Assembly: GCA_900444965.1 (NCBI GenBank)
Contig: UFRQ01000003.1
Location: forward strand, 1,798,001 to 1,862,000
Direction: 5' to 3'
Length of the DNA: 64,000 bases
Source: [Actinobacillus] rossii
Lineage (GTDB): Bacteria > Pseudomonadota > Gammaproteobacteria > Enterobacterales > Pasteurellaceae
In this document: in pieces, positions 10,352 through 19,463 of the stretch
Layout: every line of letters begins with the position of its first letter
Position numbering within the stretch: the stretch's first letter is position 1
Program-made: the position numbers and the translations under genes
The notes under the pieces: model-generated
Told to the model about the DNA's origin: nothing
What the model saw: the letters and a program-made list of their open reading frames with translations, nothing else
Database searches by the model: none

Positions 10352-13264
10352 ATGTTACTTCCCATTACGCAATTTGACGCTGAATTAAATCAACTTGCCG
10401 ATTTACTTTGTGAGCAATTTCCAGAACAGTTTTCAACCAATTTTTATCAATCTCACCCAAACACTGCCGCTATTTTGCAAAGCATTGCTATGTCCGATTT
10501 TGTGGCAGAAGTCTTTAAAAAACAACCGCACTTTTTAGCAACGTGTTGGCAAGTTTTACCGCAATTACAAGATTGTGAAAATTATCAAGTTCGCCTTAAT
10601 CATCTGCTTGAGCAAGTCGAAAATGATGAACAACTTAACCAAGTTCTACGCCAATTTCGTAATCGTGAAATGGCAAAACTCAGTATTTGCCAAACCTTAA
10701 ATTTGGGGACTGTAGAAGAAATTTTTATTCATTTGTCTCAGTTAGCAGAAAGTCTCATTATTGGTGCTCGCGATTGGTTATATAAGCAAGCTTGCGTTGA
10801 AATGGGTACACCAATGGATGCCGAAGGAAATATCCAGCAACTTTATATTCTTGGAATGGGTAAATTAGGCGGATTTGAGTTAAATTTCTCATCGGATATT
10901 GATCTCATTTTTACTTACCCCAATAATGGCGAAACAGTTGGAGCACGTCGTAGTATAGATAATCAAAAGTTCTTTACCCGTTTAGGTCAACGTTTAATTA
11001 ATGCGTTAGATCAGTTTACTCCTGATGGATTTGTTTATCGCACAGATATGCGCTTGCGCCCTTTCGGAGATAGTGGCGCTCTTGCTTTGAGCTTTACCGC
11101 AATGGAAACCTATTATCAAGAACAAGGACGTGATTGGGAACGTTACGCCATGATAAAAGGGCGGATTTTAGGTGCCGATCCGACAGACCCTAATGTAAAA
11201 CACTTGCGTCAATTACTCCGCCCATTTATCTATCGCCGTTATATTGATTTTAGCGTTATTCAGTCGTTACGTGATATGAAAGGGAAAATAGAGCGCGAAG
11301 TACGCCGTCGTGGTTTAGTCGATAATATAAAATTAGGAGCTGGCGGCATTAGGGAGATTGAATTTATTGTACAAGTTTTCCAACTAATTCGCGGTGGACG
11401 AGAAGCTTGTTTACAACAACATGAATTATTGAAATTATTGCCTGAAATTGAGCGTTTACAATTACTCTCGCCTGAACAACGCCAAAATTTACAAAATGCT
11501 TATCTTTTTTTACGCCGTGTAGAAAATGTTCTACAAGCTATTAATGACAAACAGACACAACTTCTTCCAACCAGTGATTTAGATCGTCAACGTATTGTGG
11601 CGGCAATGTCAGAATATACACAATGGTATGCGGATCAGGTGGCAGAAACTGTTCGCTATAATATGGCTAATTGGGATGATTTTTATGCCATTCTACAGAT
11701 GCATCATCAAAAAGTGCGGTCAATTTTTGATGCATTAATTGGCGATGACAATGAAAAAGCCACTACGGATCAAGATAATGAATGGGCAGATTTTTTAGAG
11801 AATGACTTTAATCACGATGACTTAGTCGCAGTACTCAATGAAAACGGCATAACTGATGATAGTGACGAGATCGACCATATTCTGACTCAATTCCGTACTA
11901 GCCTTGCTCATCGTTCAATTGGCACTCGTGGACGAGAAGTTCTTGGTCAATTAATGCCAAATTTATTAACTCAGGTTTTTGCTCACCAAGAATATCGCAT
12001 ACTTTTACCACGTATGTTGAATATTATAGAGAAAATTGTATCTCGCACCACTTATTTAGAATTGTTACATGAAAATGCTCACGCACTAAAACAACTTATC
12101 GAACTTTGCGTACAGTCTCAAATGATTGCTGAACAAGTCGCGCGTCACCCAATTCTGCTTGATGAACTACTCGACAGCCAAACATTATTCAATCCGCCAC
12201 CATTCACACAATATACGGATGAGTTACACCAATATTTATTACGCTTACCTGACGATGATGAAGAGCAATATATCAATACATTACGTCAATTTAAACAAAC
12301 GATTTTACTTCGTGTTGCGGCTGCCGATATTATGAATGTATTACCTGTAATGAAGGTCAGCGACCATCTTACTTATCTTGCAGAAGCGATTATAGGTGCA
12401 GTAGTTAATCTCGCTTGGCAGCAAGTTACCGCGCGTTTTGGTGTTCCTGAACATCTATCACCAAATGAAAAAGGATTTTTGGTGATCGGTTATGGAAAAT
12501 TGGGCGGTATCGAACTGGGTTATAAATCGGATTTGGATTTAGTTTGTCTTTATAAACATAGTGACAGTTGGACAGTTGGAGGCAAAAAACAAATTGACAG
12601 TCGTCAATTTTATCTTCGTTTAGTACAAAAGATCATCAGTATTTTTAGTATGAACACCAACGCAGGGGTGCTGTATGAAGTCGATATGCGATTACGTCCA
12701 TCTGGCGATGCCGGACTATTATGTTGTTCATTAAACGCCTTTGAAGAATATCAGCAAAAAGAAGCTTGGACATGGGAAAAGCAAGCATTAGTCCGTAGCC
12801 GTGCCGTTTATGGTTCAACAGAATTACGTCAACATTATGAACAATTACGCCAACGTGTACTCTCCACGCCACGCGATATAGAAAACCTTAAAACAGATGT
12901 ACGTGAGATGCGTCAAAAAATGTATGAACATCTTGCCAATCATAATGATGACAAATTTAATATCAAAACAGATCCAGGCGGCATTACGGATATTGAATTT
13001 ATCGCACAATACCTCGTTCTGGCTAATGCCCCTGCGAATCCTAAGTTAGCCTATTGGTCTGATAATGTACGTATCTTTGATATTATGGCAGAAAATAATG
13101 TCATTTCGCTTAATATCGCCGAACGTTTAAAAGATTGCTACACTTCGCTACGCAACCGAATTCATCATCTGAATTTGCTCGGTCAGCCGTCTATTGTTCC
13201 TGCAGAAGAATTCATCGAAGTGCGGTCATTTATTAGCAAGATTTGGGCAGAATATCTTAAATGA
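10352..13264 (+). CDS. glnE: Bifunctional glutamine synthetase adenylyltransferase / deadenylase
   Basis: 970 residues. Two nucleotidyltransferase domains are visible: the deadenylylating one around [20 protein letters not shown] and the adenylylating one around [20 protein letters not shown], each with the paired-aspartate metal site and each followed by a helical GlnD-PII-uridylyltransferase-like bundle (DMRLRP occurs in both halves). It adjusts glutamine synthetase activity to nitrogen supply. One insertion element border lies directly after its terminator hairpin. Confidence 0.96.
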   Translation: MLLPITQFDAELNQLADLLCEQFPEQFSTNFYQSHPNTAAILQSIAMSDFVAEVFKKQPHFLATCWQVLPQLQDCENYQVRLNHLLEQVENDEQLNQVLRQFRNREMAKLSICQTLNLGTVEEIFIHLSQLAESLIIGARDWLYKQACVEMGTPMDAEGNIQQLYILGMGKLGGFELNFSSDIDLIFTYPNNGETVGARRSIDNQKFFTRLGQRLINALDQFTPDGFVYRTDMRLRPFGDSGALALSFTAMETYYQEQGRDWERYAMIKGRILGADPTDPNVKHLRQLLRPFIYRRYIDFSVIQSLRDMKGKIEREVRRRGLVDNIKLGAGGIREIEFIVQVFQLIRGGREACLQQHELLKLLPEIERLQLLSPEQRQNLQNAYLFLRRVENVLQAINDKQTQLLPTSDLDRQRIVAAMSEYTQWYADQVAETVRYNMANWDDFYAILQMHHQKVRSIFDALIGDDNEKATTDQDNEWADFLENDFNHDDLVAVLNENGITDDSDEIDHILTQFRTSLAHRSIGTRGREVLGQLMPNLLTQVFAHQEYRILLPRMLNIIEKIVSRTTYLELLHENAHALKQLIELCVQSQMIAEQVARHPILLDELLDSQTLFNPPPFTQYTDELHQYLLRLPDDDEEQYINTLRQFKQTILLRVAAADIMNVLPVMKVSDHLTYLAEAIIGAVVNLAWQQVTARFGVPEHLSPNEKGFLVIGYGKLGGIELGYKSDLDLVCLYKHSDSWTVGGKKQIDSRQFYLRLVQKIISIFSMNTNAGVLYEVDMRLRPSGDAGLLCCSLNAFEEYQQKEAWTWEKQALVRSRAVYGSTELRQHYEQLRQRVLSTPRDIENLKTDVREMRQKMYEHLANHNDDKFNIKTDPGGITDIEFIAQYLVLANAPANPKLAYWSDNVRIFDIMAENNVISLNIAERLKDCYTSLRNRIHHLNLLGQPSIVPAEEFIEVRSFISKIWAEYLK

Positions 13265-13265
13265 C

Positions 13266-13294
13266 AAAAAGCCAGATAGCACTAACTATCTGGC
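13266..13294 (+). terminator. glnE hairpin, possibly cut off from its T run
   Basis: GCCAGATAG and CTATCTGGC form a perfect 9-bp stem with a CACTAA loop, with AAAAA on the 5' side. No T run follows because the att-like sequence of the integrated element starts immediately. It may now work mainly on the minus strand, where TTTTT follows the stem. Confidence 0.5.
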
Positions 13295-13310
13295 AATAGC
13301 TGGACCCGAA
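13295..13310. other. Left attachment-site remnant
   Basis: AATAGCTGGACCCGAA matches the tRNA-Val segment at 21695-21710 with one mismatch (C for T). The bases on the host side (CTGGC) do not restore the tRNA acceptor end (TGCG), so the site is degenerate or was changed after integration. Confidence 0.65.
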
Positions 13311-13649
13311 TTTAAATAATAAGATATTGATTTTTATACAAAATTATCTTTGTTGTTTTACTATTGGTTACTGTGACGGTTACTAAAATCTAAAATCAAT
13401 TTAGTAGGGGAGTGATAACAATATTATTTTAACCCATCCGCCAAAAAATAAAAAATTCTGCAAAAAAAAACTTTTTTAAAAGTTGTCTCACTCCCTCACT
13501 TTATCCCTTTTTTTAGTGTAACTCTTTGATTTCAAAAGATAAAATTGAAGTGTGATATTTTTAAGGAAGTGGGAAACTTTCCCACTTTTTTCACTCTTTG
13601 AGTGAATTTTAATCAAAAATAAAGCCTAGCATATTAGCTAGGCTTGTTT
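13311..13649. other. Gene-free left end of the integrated element
   Basis: No open frame of note. AT-rich, with A and T runs, a close GGTTACT direct repeat near 13373-13392 and several hairpins: AAGTGGGAAA/TTTCCCACTT at 13567-13587 followed by a T run (plus-strand terminator), TCACTC/GAGTGA at about 13591-13605, and the terminator at 13619-13653. Such a region in a P4-like element could hold the replication origin, but no iterons are evident. Confidence 0.5.
13567..13592 (+). terminator. Terminator in the left end of the element
   Basis: 10-bp stem AAGTGGGAAA/TTTCCCACTT with a one-base gap, followed by TTTT. It would block plus-strand transcription entering the element from glnE. Confidence 0.6.
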
Positions 13650-13653
13650 TTAG
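13619..13653. terminator. Bidirectional terminator after the helicase fragment
   Basis: AAGCCTAGC and GCTAGGCTT pair over a 6-nt loop with T-rich flanks on both strands, just downstream of the minus-strand helicase stop at 13650. Confidence 0.75.
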
Positions 13654-14612
13654 TTGTCCCAATCTCTTAGGGTGTTGATCATGTCAATGTAGTAAATGTT
13701 TGTAACGTTGATTCCGTCTTTTATTCGTGTTCGCAATGGTTGGAGGCTTCCTCGTTCTTTTAGCGCATGTTCAAACGCTTGCCTAAATCTATTTCTTTGT
13801 AGAGGGTTGATTATCCCCATACGATCACAGAAATACAGATATGAAGAATGCAACGCTGTACGGTGTGCGCCATCTTTTCTGCTGCTCCCTAATGTTAAGC
13901 CGTTGATAATTTCCCTCGCTTCAAAGTATTTGGCAAATTGAAGAATATGATCGCTTTCTTCTTTTACCTTGATCGCCTCTTCGCTTGCTTTTTGTTCCTC
14001 TAGAAGTTGTTTGGCTGCCATTGGCTCGGGAAATGCATCAAGAAGTAATCGAACAATCCCCCCGGCTTCTCGTTCCAGTTTATCTTTTAATTTGTAATCT
14101 TTGTTGCTTTCATTAACCACTTTGTTAAACTGGAAAATAACCCTTCTCCGAGATGTACCGCCTTTTTGCTCTTTAAATATGATCGGGCTGTTGCCGGTTA
14201 TCAAGAAAATAGCTTTTACAATATCTTTAAAGGCGCTTCTATATAGCGGTCTAAAACTCACAGAATCGCCCCCGGTAATCGACCTTAAAACGCCACCATC
14301 TCCGATATAACTTTCTTGATCTGGGGAGTAGCAAAGGGTTTTATCAATCAATCCGCAACGCATTATTGGGCTTTCTAAATCTTTTAGGCTAAGTGCTGCG
14401 GTATTATCATCGCCACCGGCTAAAATCTTGGCTAAATGATTAAAAACGCTCTTACCTGTTCCACCTTCGCCCGTGATTTCTAAAAATAACTGCCATTCAT
14501 AACGATTTGTCAAAATCATATATAATGCCGCCAAAATTCGCTTTTTCTTTTGTTCATCGCCAGCACTGACCCAATTTAGCCATTTGTCAAAATTGGGGGT
14601 AGGTGTCGCCAT
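13650..14612 (-). pseudogene. Phage primase-helicase, C-terminal (helicase) fragment
   Basis: C-terminal part of a D5/P4-alpha-like superfamily 3 helicase, severed from its N-terminus by an IS481-family insertion. The Walker A motif GEGGTGKSVF lies about 48 residues in; the Walker B-like segment LCYSPDQESYIGD and the sensor motif LITGNSPI follow. The frame is actually open from the IS edge (14673), 20 codons before this ATG, so 13650-14612 is only the largest ATG-led piece. Removing the IS and one 7-bp duplication joins the two fragments in frame to a protein of about 610 residues. The fragment keeps the ATPase core but lacks the N-terminal region; it is probably not functional. Confidence 0.85.
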
Positions 14613-14673
14613 TGAGTAGTAATCTATATTGATAAATGAGGTTAAAAAGTGTTCTTTTGCGTGTGGAATAAAT

Positions 14674-15874
14674 TGTAGAAGATCAAACCTAATCTGACAG
14701 TCCCCGTTTAGAATTACCGTGTCTGTCAGATTAATTTGAGCTTAAATTCTTTTCTGCCCAAATCCCTTTTCCATCAAGTAATGTTGCCATCGGTGTTCTG
14801 CCACAGCACATTTTTCCTTGATGTGTTCGATGGTGATTATAATACATTAACCACTCATCTAAATCAGCTTGTAATGTCGCTAAATCCGTATATATTTTCT
14901 TCCTAAATGCGACTTGGTAAAATTCTTGTAAGATAGTCTTATGAAAACGTTCACAGATACCATTCGTCTGTGGATGCTTCACTTTCGTTTTAGTATGCTC
15001 TATGTCATTTATCGCTAAATAAAGCTCATAATCGTGATTTTCCACCTTGCCACAATATTCACTACCACGGTCGGTGAGAATACGCAACATCGGTAATCCT
15101 TGGGCTTCAAAGAACGGCAGGACTTTATCATTGAGCATATCTGCAGCGGCAATTGCGGTTTTCATTGTGTAGAGCTTTGCAAAAGCAACCTTACTATAAG
15201 TATCAACAAATGTTTGCTGATAAATGCGTCCAACACCTTTTAAATTACCTACATAAAAGGTATCTTGTGAACCTAAATAGCCCGGATGAGCGGTTTCAAT
15301 TTCTCCACTCGATATATCATCCTCTTTCTTACGTTCCAAGGCTTGGACTTGACTTTCATTTAGAATAATGCCTTTCTCAGCTACTTCTTTCTCTAGTGCA
15401 TTTAAACGCTGTTTAAAGTTAGCAAGATTATGACGTAGCCAAATGGAACGAACACCACCGGCTGAAACAAAAACACCTTGCTTGCGAAGTTCGTTACTCA
15501 CTCGAACTTGTCCGTAAGCTGGAAAATCTAGGGCAAATTTTACAACAGCTTGCTCAATGTGCTCGTCTACTCGATTTTTGATATTCGGTGCCCGACGAGT
15601 TTGATTAAGTAATGCTTCAACACCACCTTGCTCTACGGCTTGTTGATAGCGATAGAATGTATCTCGGCTCATTCCCATCGCTTTACAAGCTTGAGAAATG
15701 TTTCCAAGTTCTTCTGCTAAATTGAGTAAACCGGTCTTGTGTTTAATGAGCGGATTGTTAGAATAAAACATGAGAGTTTCCTTTTTTGTTTAGATTTAAT
15801 TTTAGACACTCATATTCTAAACGGGAAACTCTCATTTTTATAATGATTTGTCAGATCAAGTCTGATCTTCTACA
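14674..15874 (-). mobile_element. IS481-family insertion sequence, copy 1
   Basis: 1201 bp with imperfect terminal inverted repeats starting TGTAGAAGATCA at both ends, and one 346-aa transposase. It is flanked by a perfect 7-bp target duplication AATAAAT (14667-14673 and 15875-15881). It interrupts the primase-helicase gene. The two other copies in the window (19359-20559, 43848-45048) have the same length. No uptake signal inside. Confidence 0.93.
14731..15771 (-). CDS. IS481-family transposase, copy 1
   Basis: 346 residues. The N-terminal helix-turn-helix (about residues 10-55, NISQACKAMGMSRDTFYRY) is followed by a second HTH-like stretch and an integrase core with the DDE acids in FVDTYSK, LTDRGSEYCG and ICERFHKT; the end YNHHRTHQG...RTPM is typical of the family. 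It moves the element by cut-and-paste or copy. It differs from copy 3 by one residue (RRAPN against RRVPN). Its start codon lies in a hairpin arm (see copy 2). Confidence 0.95.
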   Translation of the reverse strand: MFYSNNPLIKHKTGLLNLAEELGNISQACKAMGMSRDTFYRYQQAVEQGGVEALLNQTRRAPNIKNRVDEHIEQAVVKFALDFPAYGQVRVSNELRKQGVFVSAGGVRSIWLRHNLANFKQRLNALEKEVAEKGIILNESQVQALERKKEDDISSGEIETAHPGYLGSQDTFYVGNLKGVGRIYQQTFVDTYSKVAFAKLYTMKTAIAAADMLNDKVLPFFEAQGLPMLRILTDRGSEYCGKVENHDYELYLAINDIEHTKTKVKHPQTNGICERFHKTILQEFYQVAFRKKIYTDLATLQADLDEWLMYYNHHRTHQGKMCCGRTPMATLLDGKGIWAEKNLSSN

Positions 15875-16690
15875 AATAAATTCGCCCGTTTGCTTGTGTA
15901 AAATGCCATTCGCAAAAGCCAGCAAATTCGGATCACGTTTTCCCATTCTTTCAACATCATACTTAAAGAGGCTTAACATCTTTTCTATTTTGCTTGCGTT
16001 ATATTTAACAATGCCATATTCAAGAAAGAAATTCCGGATACATCGCCCCATTGCAACATCTTCTACCGCCTCCCACTTTTGCCCCGTGTAGTGGTAAAGT
16101 GTTTCTAGTTGCTCGTGGTAGCAAATCGGCTTCTTGTACCACTCCATAAAAACAGAAATTTTTTCATTGTCGCCCATGGTGTCAAATAACTTAGCAAATT
16201 CAGCCTTGCGTTGTTCTTCGCTTTTCGTTGCATCCGCCACCATTTCCGCCACGGTTTCGCCTTTTCTAATCCGATCAACATATCCACTTAAATCTTCAAG
16301 AAGTTGCCCGGCTTCATCAATGTAGTGAACAGATTGCGCTTGTGTGTTTTTGGCAATATTCAGACAAAGTGCGGTCATTTGTTTGCTTGTTAGCTCTCCG
16401 CATTGAATAAATTTAATCGCGGTTTGTTCTTTATCTGCTATCCGTATTTTCGCGATATTCTCAAGCGTATCACCCGCAATAATCACGGGTGCTTGATCGT
16501 AAGGATTAATACGCTTTCCTGTGCTAGTAGTGAATGTATCAATTTTTAAACCGTCCACCAGCAACCGCCAGTGAACGCTATCACCCTTGCCCCATACATT
16601 CCACGCGTCCGCACCTACTAATACAATCAAATCAGAATAGTGCTGTTTATTCCACGGTTCTTTTAAAAATGGTGCGTTAGTGAATTTCAT
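15851..16690 (-). pseudogene. Phage primase-helicase, N-terminal fragment
   Basis: N-terminal 272 native residues plus eight residues (CRRSDLI and stop) read from the IS inverted repeat. It carries the D5 N-terminal-like region (VMEWYKKP...YHYTGQKWE...GRCIRNFFLEYGIVKYN...KRDPNLLAFANGILH) that precedes the SF3 ATPase in phage replication proteins. The start at 16690 is preferred to 16720: AGGAA lies 7 nt upstream, and the overlap with the previous gene shrinks to 14 nt. An AEP primase signature is not obvious to me. Broken by IS copy 1 immediately after GEFI. Confidence 0.8.
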
Positions 16691-17102
16691 AATTAGTTCC
16701 TGTATTTGTACTGCGTTCAATCATCGCAAGACGAATTTCAATGACCTTTTGAATAGACTGTAAATCTTTTACTAATGTATGAATCACTCCTGTTTTTAAC
16801 ATTGCATCTATTAATTCATCATTAGTAAACTTATCCGCCAACTCATTAGGATCTAAACTAGGCGGAGCAGGTAATAAATTCAGCAAATGACGGCAAATCG
16901 TTGTTAATTCATCATAGAAAATCTTTAATGCCCGCGCTTTTTCAGTGGGATAACTGATAAACTGTTCTCCTATTGTCGTCATCACTGCGCTAAAATAAGG
17001 ATAGGACGAATTATCTGTATGATGAATTATGTTTTCATAAGCAATAGAAATCGCCTTAAGTTCTACCGCGTTTAATTTTGAATAATCTAGTTCTTCGTTC
17101 AT
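16677..17102 (-). CDS. Hypothetical protein of the satellite element
   Basis: 141 residues, mostly helical and acidic (MNEELDYSKLNAVELKAISIAYENI...). No recognised domain or membrane segment. It sits between the 74-aa gene (1-nt gap) and the primase-helicase (14-nt overlap), so it is part of the replication operon of the element. Function unknown. Confidence 0.7.
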   Translation of the reverse strand: MNEELDYSKLNAVELKAISIAYENIIHHTDNSSYPYFSAVMTTIGEQFISYPTEKARALKIFYDELTTICRHLLNLLPAPPSLDPNELADKFTNDELIDAMLKTGVIHTLVKDLQSIQKVIEIRLAMIERSTNTGTNYEIH

Positions 17103-17103
17103 G

Positions 17104-17328
17104 TTATGCCGCCTTTTGAATTTTTAGCCCATTAGTTACCGTGCGTTTTATCGATTTCAATGCATCCGCAGCACCTTTTAAGTGTCCGTTGTGAATGTAG
17201 TCTTTAGCAAAATTTAAGTATAAATCTGCGTCTTTAATCGCTTTGACTAACTGTTCCCATTCTGGCAAACGTTCATCTTCAATCCGTTTTTGCTTACGTG
17301 CGGAATAAGGTTTTCTTGCTCTACTCAT
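17104..17328 (-). CDS. Small basic hypothetical protein of the satellite element
   Basis: 74 residues with a strongly basic N-terminus (MSRARKPYSARKQKRIEDERL) and a basic C-terminus (KSIKRTVTNGLKIQKAA); nucleic-acid binding is possible but not shown. Overlaps the end of the preceding 56-aa gene by 8 nt. Confidence 0.65.
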   Translation of the reverse strand: MSRARKPYSARKQKRIEDERLPEWEQLVKAIKDADLYLNFAKDYIHNGHLKGAADALKSIKRTVTNGLKIQKAA

Positions 17329-17491
17329 TTTTGCCCCCTTTCACAATCTCAACTTTTAGTACATCACGATAACTAAAATCATCCGGATTAGATTCAATAT
17401 AGACTTTGATTTCTTCTGCCCGGGCAAGAATCACGTCTTCAGCACAAATAAACGTGTGCCCGTCTTGATAGTGTAGGATTACGTTATACAT
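17321..17491 (-). CDS. Small acidic hypothetical protein (56 aa)
   Basis: ATG at 17491, TAG at 17321-17323. The product begins MYNVILHYQDGHTFICAED and ends EIVKGGKNE. The reading frame is supported by exact 8-nt overlaps with both neighbours, the same coupling pattern as the other genes of this operon. No domain recognised. Too short for a 60-codon cutoff, so easily missed. Confidence 0.65.
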   Translation of the reverse strand: MYNVILHYQDGHTFICAEDVILARAEEIKVYIESNPDDFSYRDVLKVEIVKGGKNE

Positions 17492-17819
17492 GGCTTTCGT
17501 CTCTCATGTTGTTAAGGTGATAATCTGCATTACTTGCGCTATTTCGTAACGAATTGAGCAAATAAGCATTTGCTTGAATTAATCCGCCTAGTTGTCGCAC
17601 AGTGCTGTTGTCTAAGGCTTTATCATTGAAATTCTGTTTTTCTTCATCAGCAAAATACCCTAAATTTTCCATCATCTTGCCTATGGCAAATAAACCATAT
17701 TCAATCGATTCGCATAGATTTTCGCTTTCAGTGCGGATAGTTTCTAGGCTTTCTTTGCTGGTGTCGTTACTATCGACTTTTTCAAATAGAATGTTTTGAA
17801 TAGCATTGTACTTAAGCAT
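17484..17819 (-). CDS. Hypothetical helical protein of the satellite element
   Basis: 111 residues from the ATG at 17819 (MLKYNAIQNILF); an upstream in-frame ATG at 17852 is less likely because the chosen start follows a GGGGTGG ribosome site and makes an 8-nt overlap with the previous gene. Helical, acidic, with SLETIRTESENLCESIEYGLFAIGKM resembling small phage proteins that sit next to replication genes. Function unknown. Confidence 0.65.
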   Translation of the reverse strand: MLKYNAIQNILFEKVDSNDTSKESLETIRTESENLCESIEYGLFAIGKMMENLGYFADEEKQNFNDKALDNSTVRQLGGLIQANAYLLNSLRNSASNADYHLNNMRDESHV

Positions 17820-18396
17820 AAACCACCCCCAACACAACAAAGAACGGGGCAATTTTGGCGCGTGCTTGTGCTAATGTATCGGCATTAATGCGCACGGTGT
17901 ATTTTGGAAAGGCTGAATAGTGTTTTGCGGTATTGCGTAAATCTGAACGGTTTACGGCTTTGAATAGGTAGACCATGGCTGATAACTCCATTAGTAATTT
18001 TGAAGAAGTTACCACGCTGAAGTTCTCAGGCTTAGGGCGGTAACGTGTAACGGGCTGAGAAACTGCGACTAATGGAACACAGCAAAGGGCGAAACCTTTC
18101 CCATTACACGCCACCATAGAAAGAAATTTTATCAATCCAAATTTGGATTGGTTAATTTCATACGTTGAAGAAATACTGTCAAATTTGACCGCACTTTCTT
18201 TAGGTGTGTGTAAGCCACGAATAAAAAAAGCGCAAGGCGCGCTATTATTCGCCATTAGTAAATTATTCGAGTTCTCAGGCTCGGCTTTAGATTTTGCTAA
18301 AGCGTGGAAAGAATAAAAAATTTCACCGCACTTTGTAAAGATTTTTAGTTGTGAAATATTTTCATGTTTCTTATAATATATTTGATTTAAATTCAT
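17812..18396 (-). CDS. Icd-like / Ash-family phage protein
   Basis: 194 residues. The APCAFFIRGLHTP segment and the YRPKPENFSVV...VNRSDLRNTAKHYSAFPKYTVRINADTLAQARAKIAPFF C-terminus resemble proteins annotated as host cell division inhibitor Icd-like or phage Ash proteins, typical of P4-like satellites. That role is a family label, not shown here. Good ribosome site (AGAGGAAAT). Two uptake signals (ACCGCACTT at about 18190 and 18328) lie inside the gene, which is unusual for phage DNA. Confidence 0.55.
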   Translation of the reverse strand: MNLNQIYYKKHENISQLKIFTKCGEIFYSFHALAKSKAEPENSNNLLMANNSAPCAFFIRGLHTPKESAVKFDSISSTYEINQSKFGLIKFLSMVACNGKGFALCCVPLVAVSQPVTRYRPKPENFSVVTSSKLLMELSAMVYLFKAVNRSDLRNTAKHYSAFPKYTVRINADTLAQARAKIAPFFVVLGVVYA

Positions 18397-18496
18397 TTTG
18401 ATTTCCTCTTAGTGGGTTTAAATCATTTCTATCAACTGAAATCATCTCGTAGGGCTGTGATGAAATTTCTTGTCGTTTAGGAATTTAGTCATTTCC

Positions 18497-18871
18497 TTAC
18501 CTTTCGGGGTAAGGTTGGGAATAGCCGTTAGCAGTAGCTCGCTGACGGCTTTTTTCTTGCCGATATTTCTTAAATCTCGCATAGGCTTGCAGTTCTTCCG
18601 CTTGAGTAAGTTCGCCCCCTTTCGCTCTGTAAATTGCTATCACTTGCTTTAGTTGTTGCTCGTTCGCTATTTCATAGCGGTAATAAGTGCCGCACCCGTC
18701 TGCGGTTTTCTCTCGTGTGCGTTTTACTCTTTCGGTTAAATGTTTACGCTCAAGCTCACTGACTGCATTTCTAGCTGATGTCATATTCATTGCGTAGCCA
18801 TCAATTCCGCTAATACTTGAGGAAATTAAACGGCGTAACACTTTAAGAAATTGCGTGGGTCTTCTTTCCAT
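18497..18871 (-). CDS. Hypothetical protein, possible winged-helix DNA-binding protein
   Basis: 124 residues. The order FLKVLRRLISSSISGIDGYAMNMTSARNAVSELERKHL followed by TYYRYEIANEQQLKQVI suggests a winged helix-turn-helix with a beta wing; the C-terminus is basic (RFKKYRQEKSRQR). It starts 9 nt after alpA with an AAGGGG ribosome site, so the two are cotranscribed. A small CCTTACC/GGTAAGG hairpin overlaps its stop codon. Confidence 0.6.
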   Translation of the reverse strand: MERRPTQFLKVLRRLISSSISGIDGYAMNMTSARNAVSELERKHLTERVKRTREKTADGCGTYYRYEIANEQQLKQVIAIYRAKGGELTQAEELQAYARFKKYRQEKSRQRATANGYSQPYPER

Positions 18872-18880
18872 GCATACCCC

Positions 18881-19111
18881 TTAAGCTCGTTTTGCTTCTT
18901 GTGCTGATATCCATTGTTGAATTTCGCTTAAATTCCAACGGATATGATTTTTTGAAAGAATAATCGGTTTAGGGAAGGTAGTATCTTCTTTGCGTAATGC
19001 ATTGAGTTTTGTGCGTTTGAAGCCGATCATAGTCATAACATCATCGGTGCTTCCCCAAACAGCTTTAACTGGTTCAGGTTTTGGCGGTAGGTTGATTTGA
19101 GAATTTGACAT
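18881..19111 (-). CDS. AlpA-family transcriptional regulator
   Basis: 76 residues, MerR/excisionase-like HTH: VWGSTDDVMTMIGFKRTKLNALRKEDTTFPKPIILSKNHIRWNLSEIQQWI. AlpA-type proteins activate or direct excision and early expression in P4-like elements. Strong ribosome site (GGAGGG). First gene of the minus-strand operon that runs to the primase-helicase. Confidence 0.85.
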   Translation of the reverse strand: MSNSQINLPPKPEPVKAVWGSTDDVMTMIGFKRTKLNALRKEDTTFPKPIILSKNHIRWNLSEIQQWISAQEAKRA

Positions 19112-19285
19112 TCTTTGCCCTCCGTAAGTTGAATTTAGATAACGTGGTTTATTGCAACGTTGCGGGGGGTATTAGAAAGGATTTGTAATAAAGCTTGAAG
19201 AATTGAAATTAAAAAATAATCGTGTTAATTCAATGTAAAATTTTGTTTTTTCTAATTTAATGAAGGGGCAAATTGAATTGATAAA

Positions 19286-19329
19286 AAAACAGTCTCAAAA
19301 TCGTATCAATTCAATTTTAAGACTGTTTT
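19286..19329 (-). terminator. Minus-strand terminator left without its gene
   Basis: AAAACAGTCTC and its partner AAGACTGTTTT, extended by AAAAT/ATTTT, form a 16-bp stem with one mismatch; on the minus strand a run of seven T follows. The nearest minus-strand coding sequence upstream is lost in or beyond IS copy 2, so this is probably the terminator of a deleted gene or of the integrase. Confidence 0.7.
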
Positions 19330-19397
19330 CATATTAGTAAAATTTAGGTCTGCTCATATGTAGAAGATCAGACTTGATCTGACAAATCATTATAAAA

Positions 19398-19463
19398 ATG
19401 AGAGTTTCCCGTTTAGAATATGAGTGTCTAAAATTAAATCTAAACAAAAAAGGAAACTCTCAT
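19398..19463 (+). repeat. Inverted repeat covering the transposase ribosome site and start codon
   Basis: ATGAGAGTTTCC (19398-19409) and GGAAACTCTCAT (19452-19463) are perfect complements; GTTTAGA/TCTAAAC extends the pairing inside. The second arm contains the GGA ribosome site and the first two bases of the transposase ATG. Transcripts entering from outside would fold and hide the start, a control known in other IS elements. Present in all three copies. Confidence 0.75.

Noticed and set aside
13295..13310. Chance similarity to tRNA-Val
   Set aside because: 15 of 16 matches exactly at the border of foreign genes make chance unlikely, so it was kept as an att remnant.
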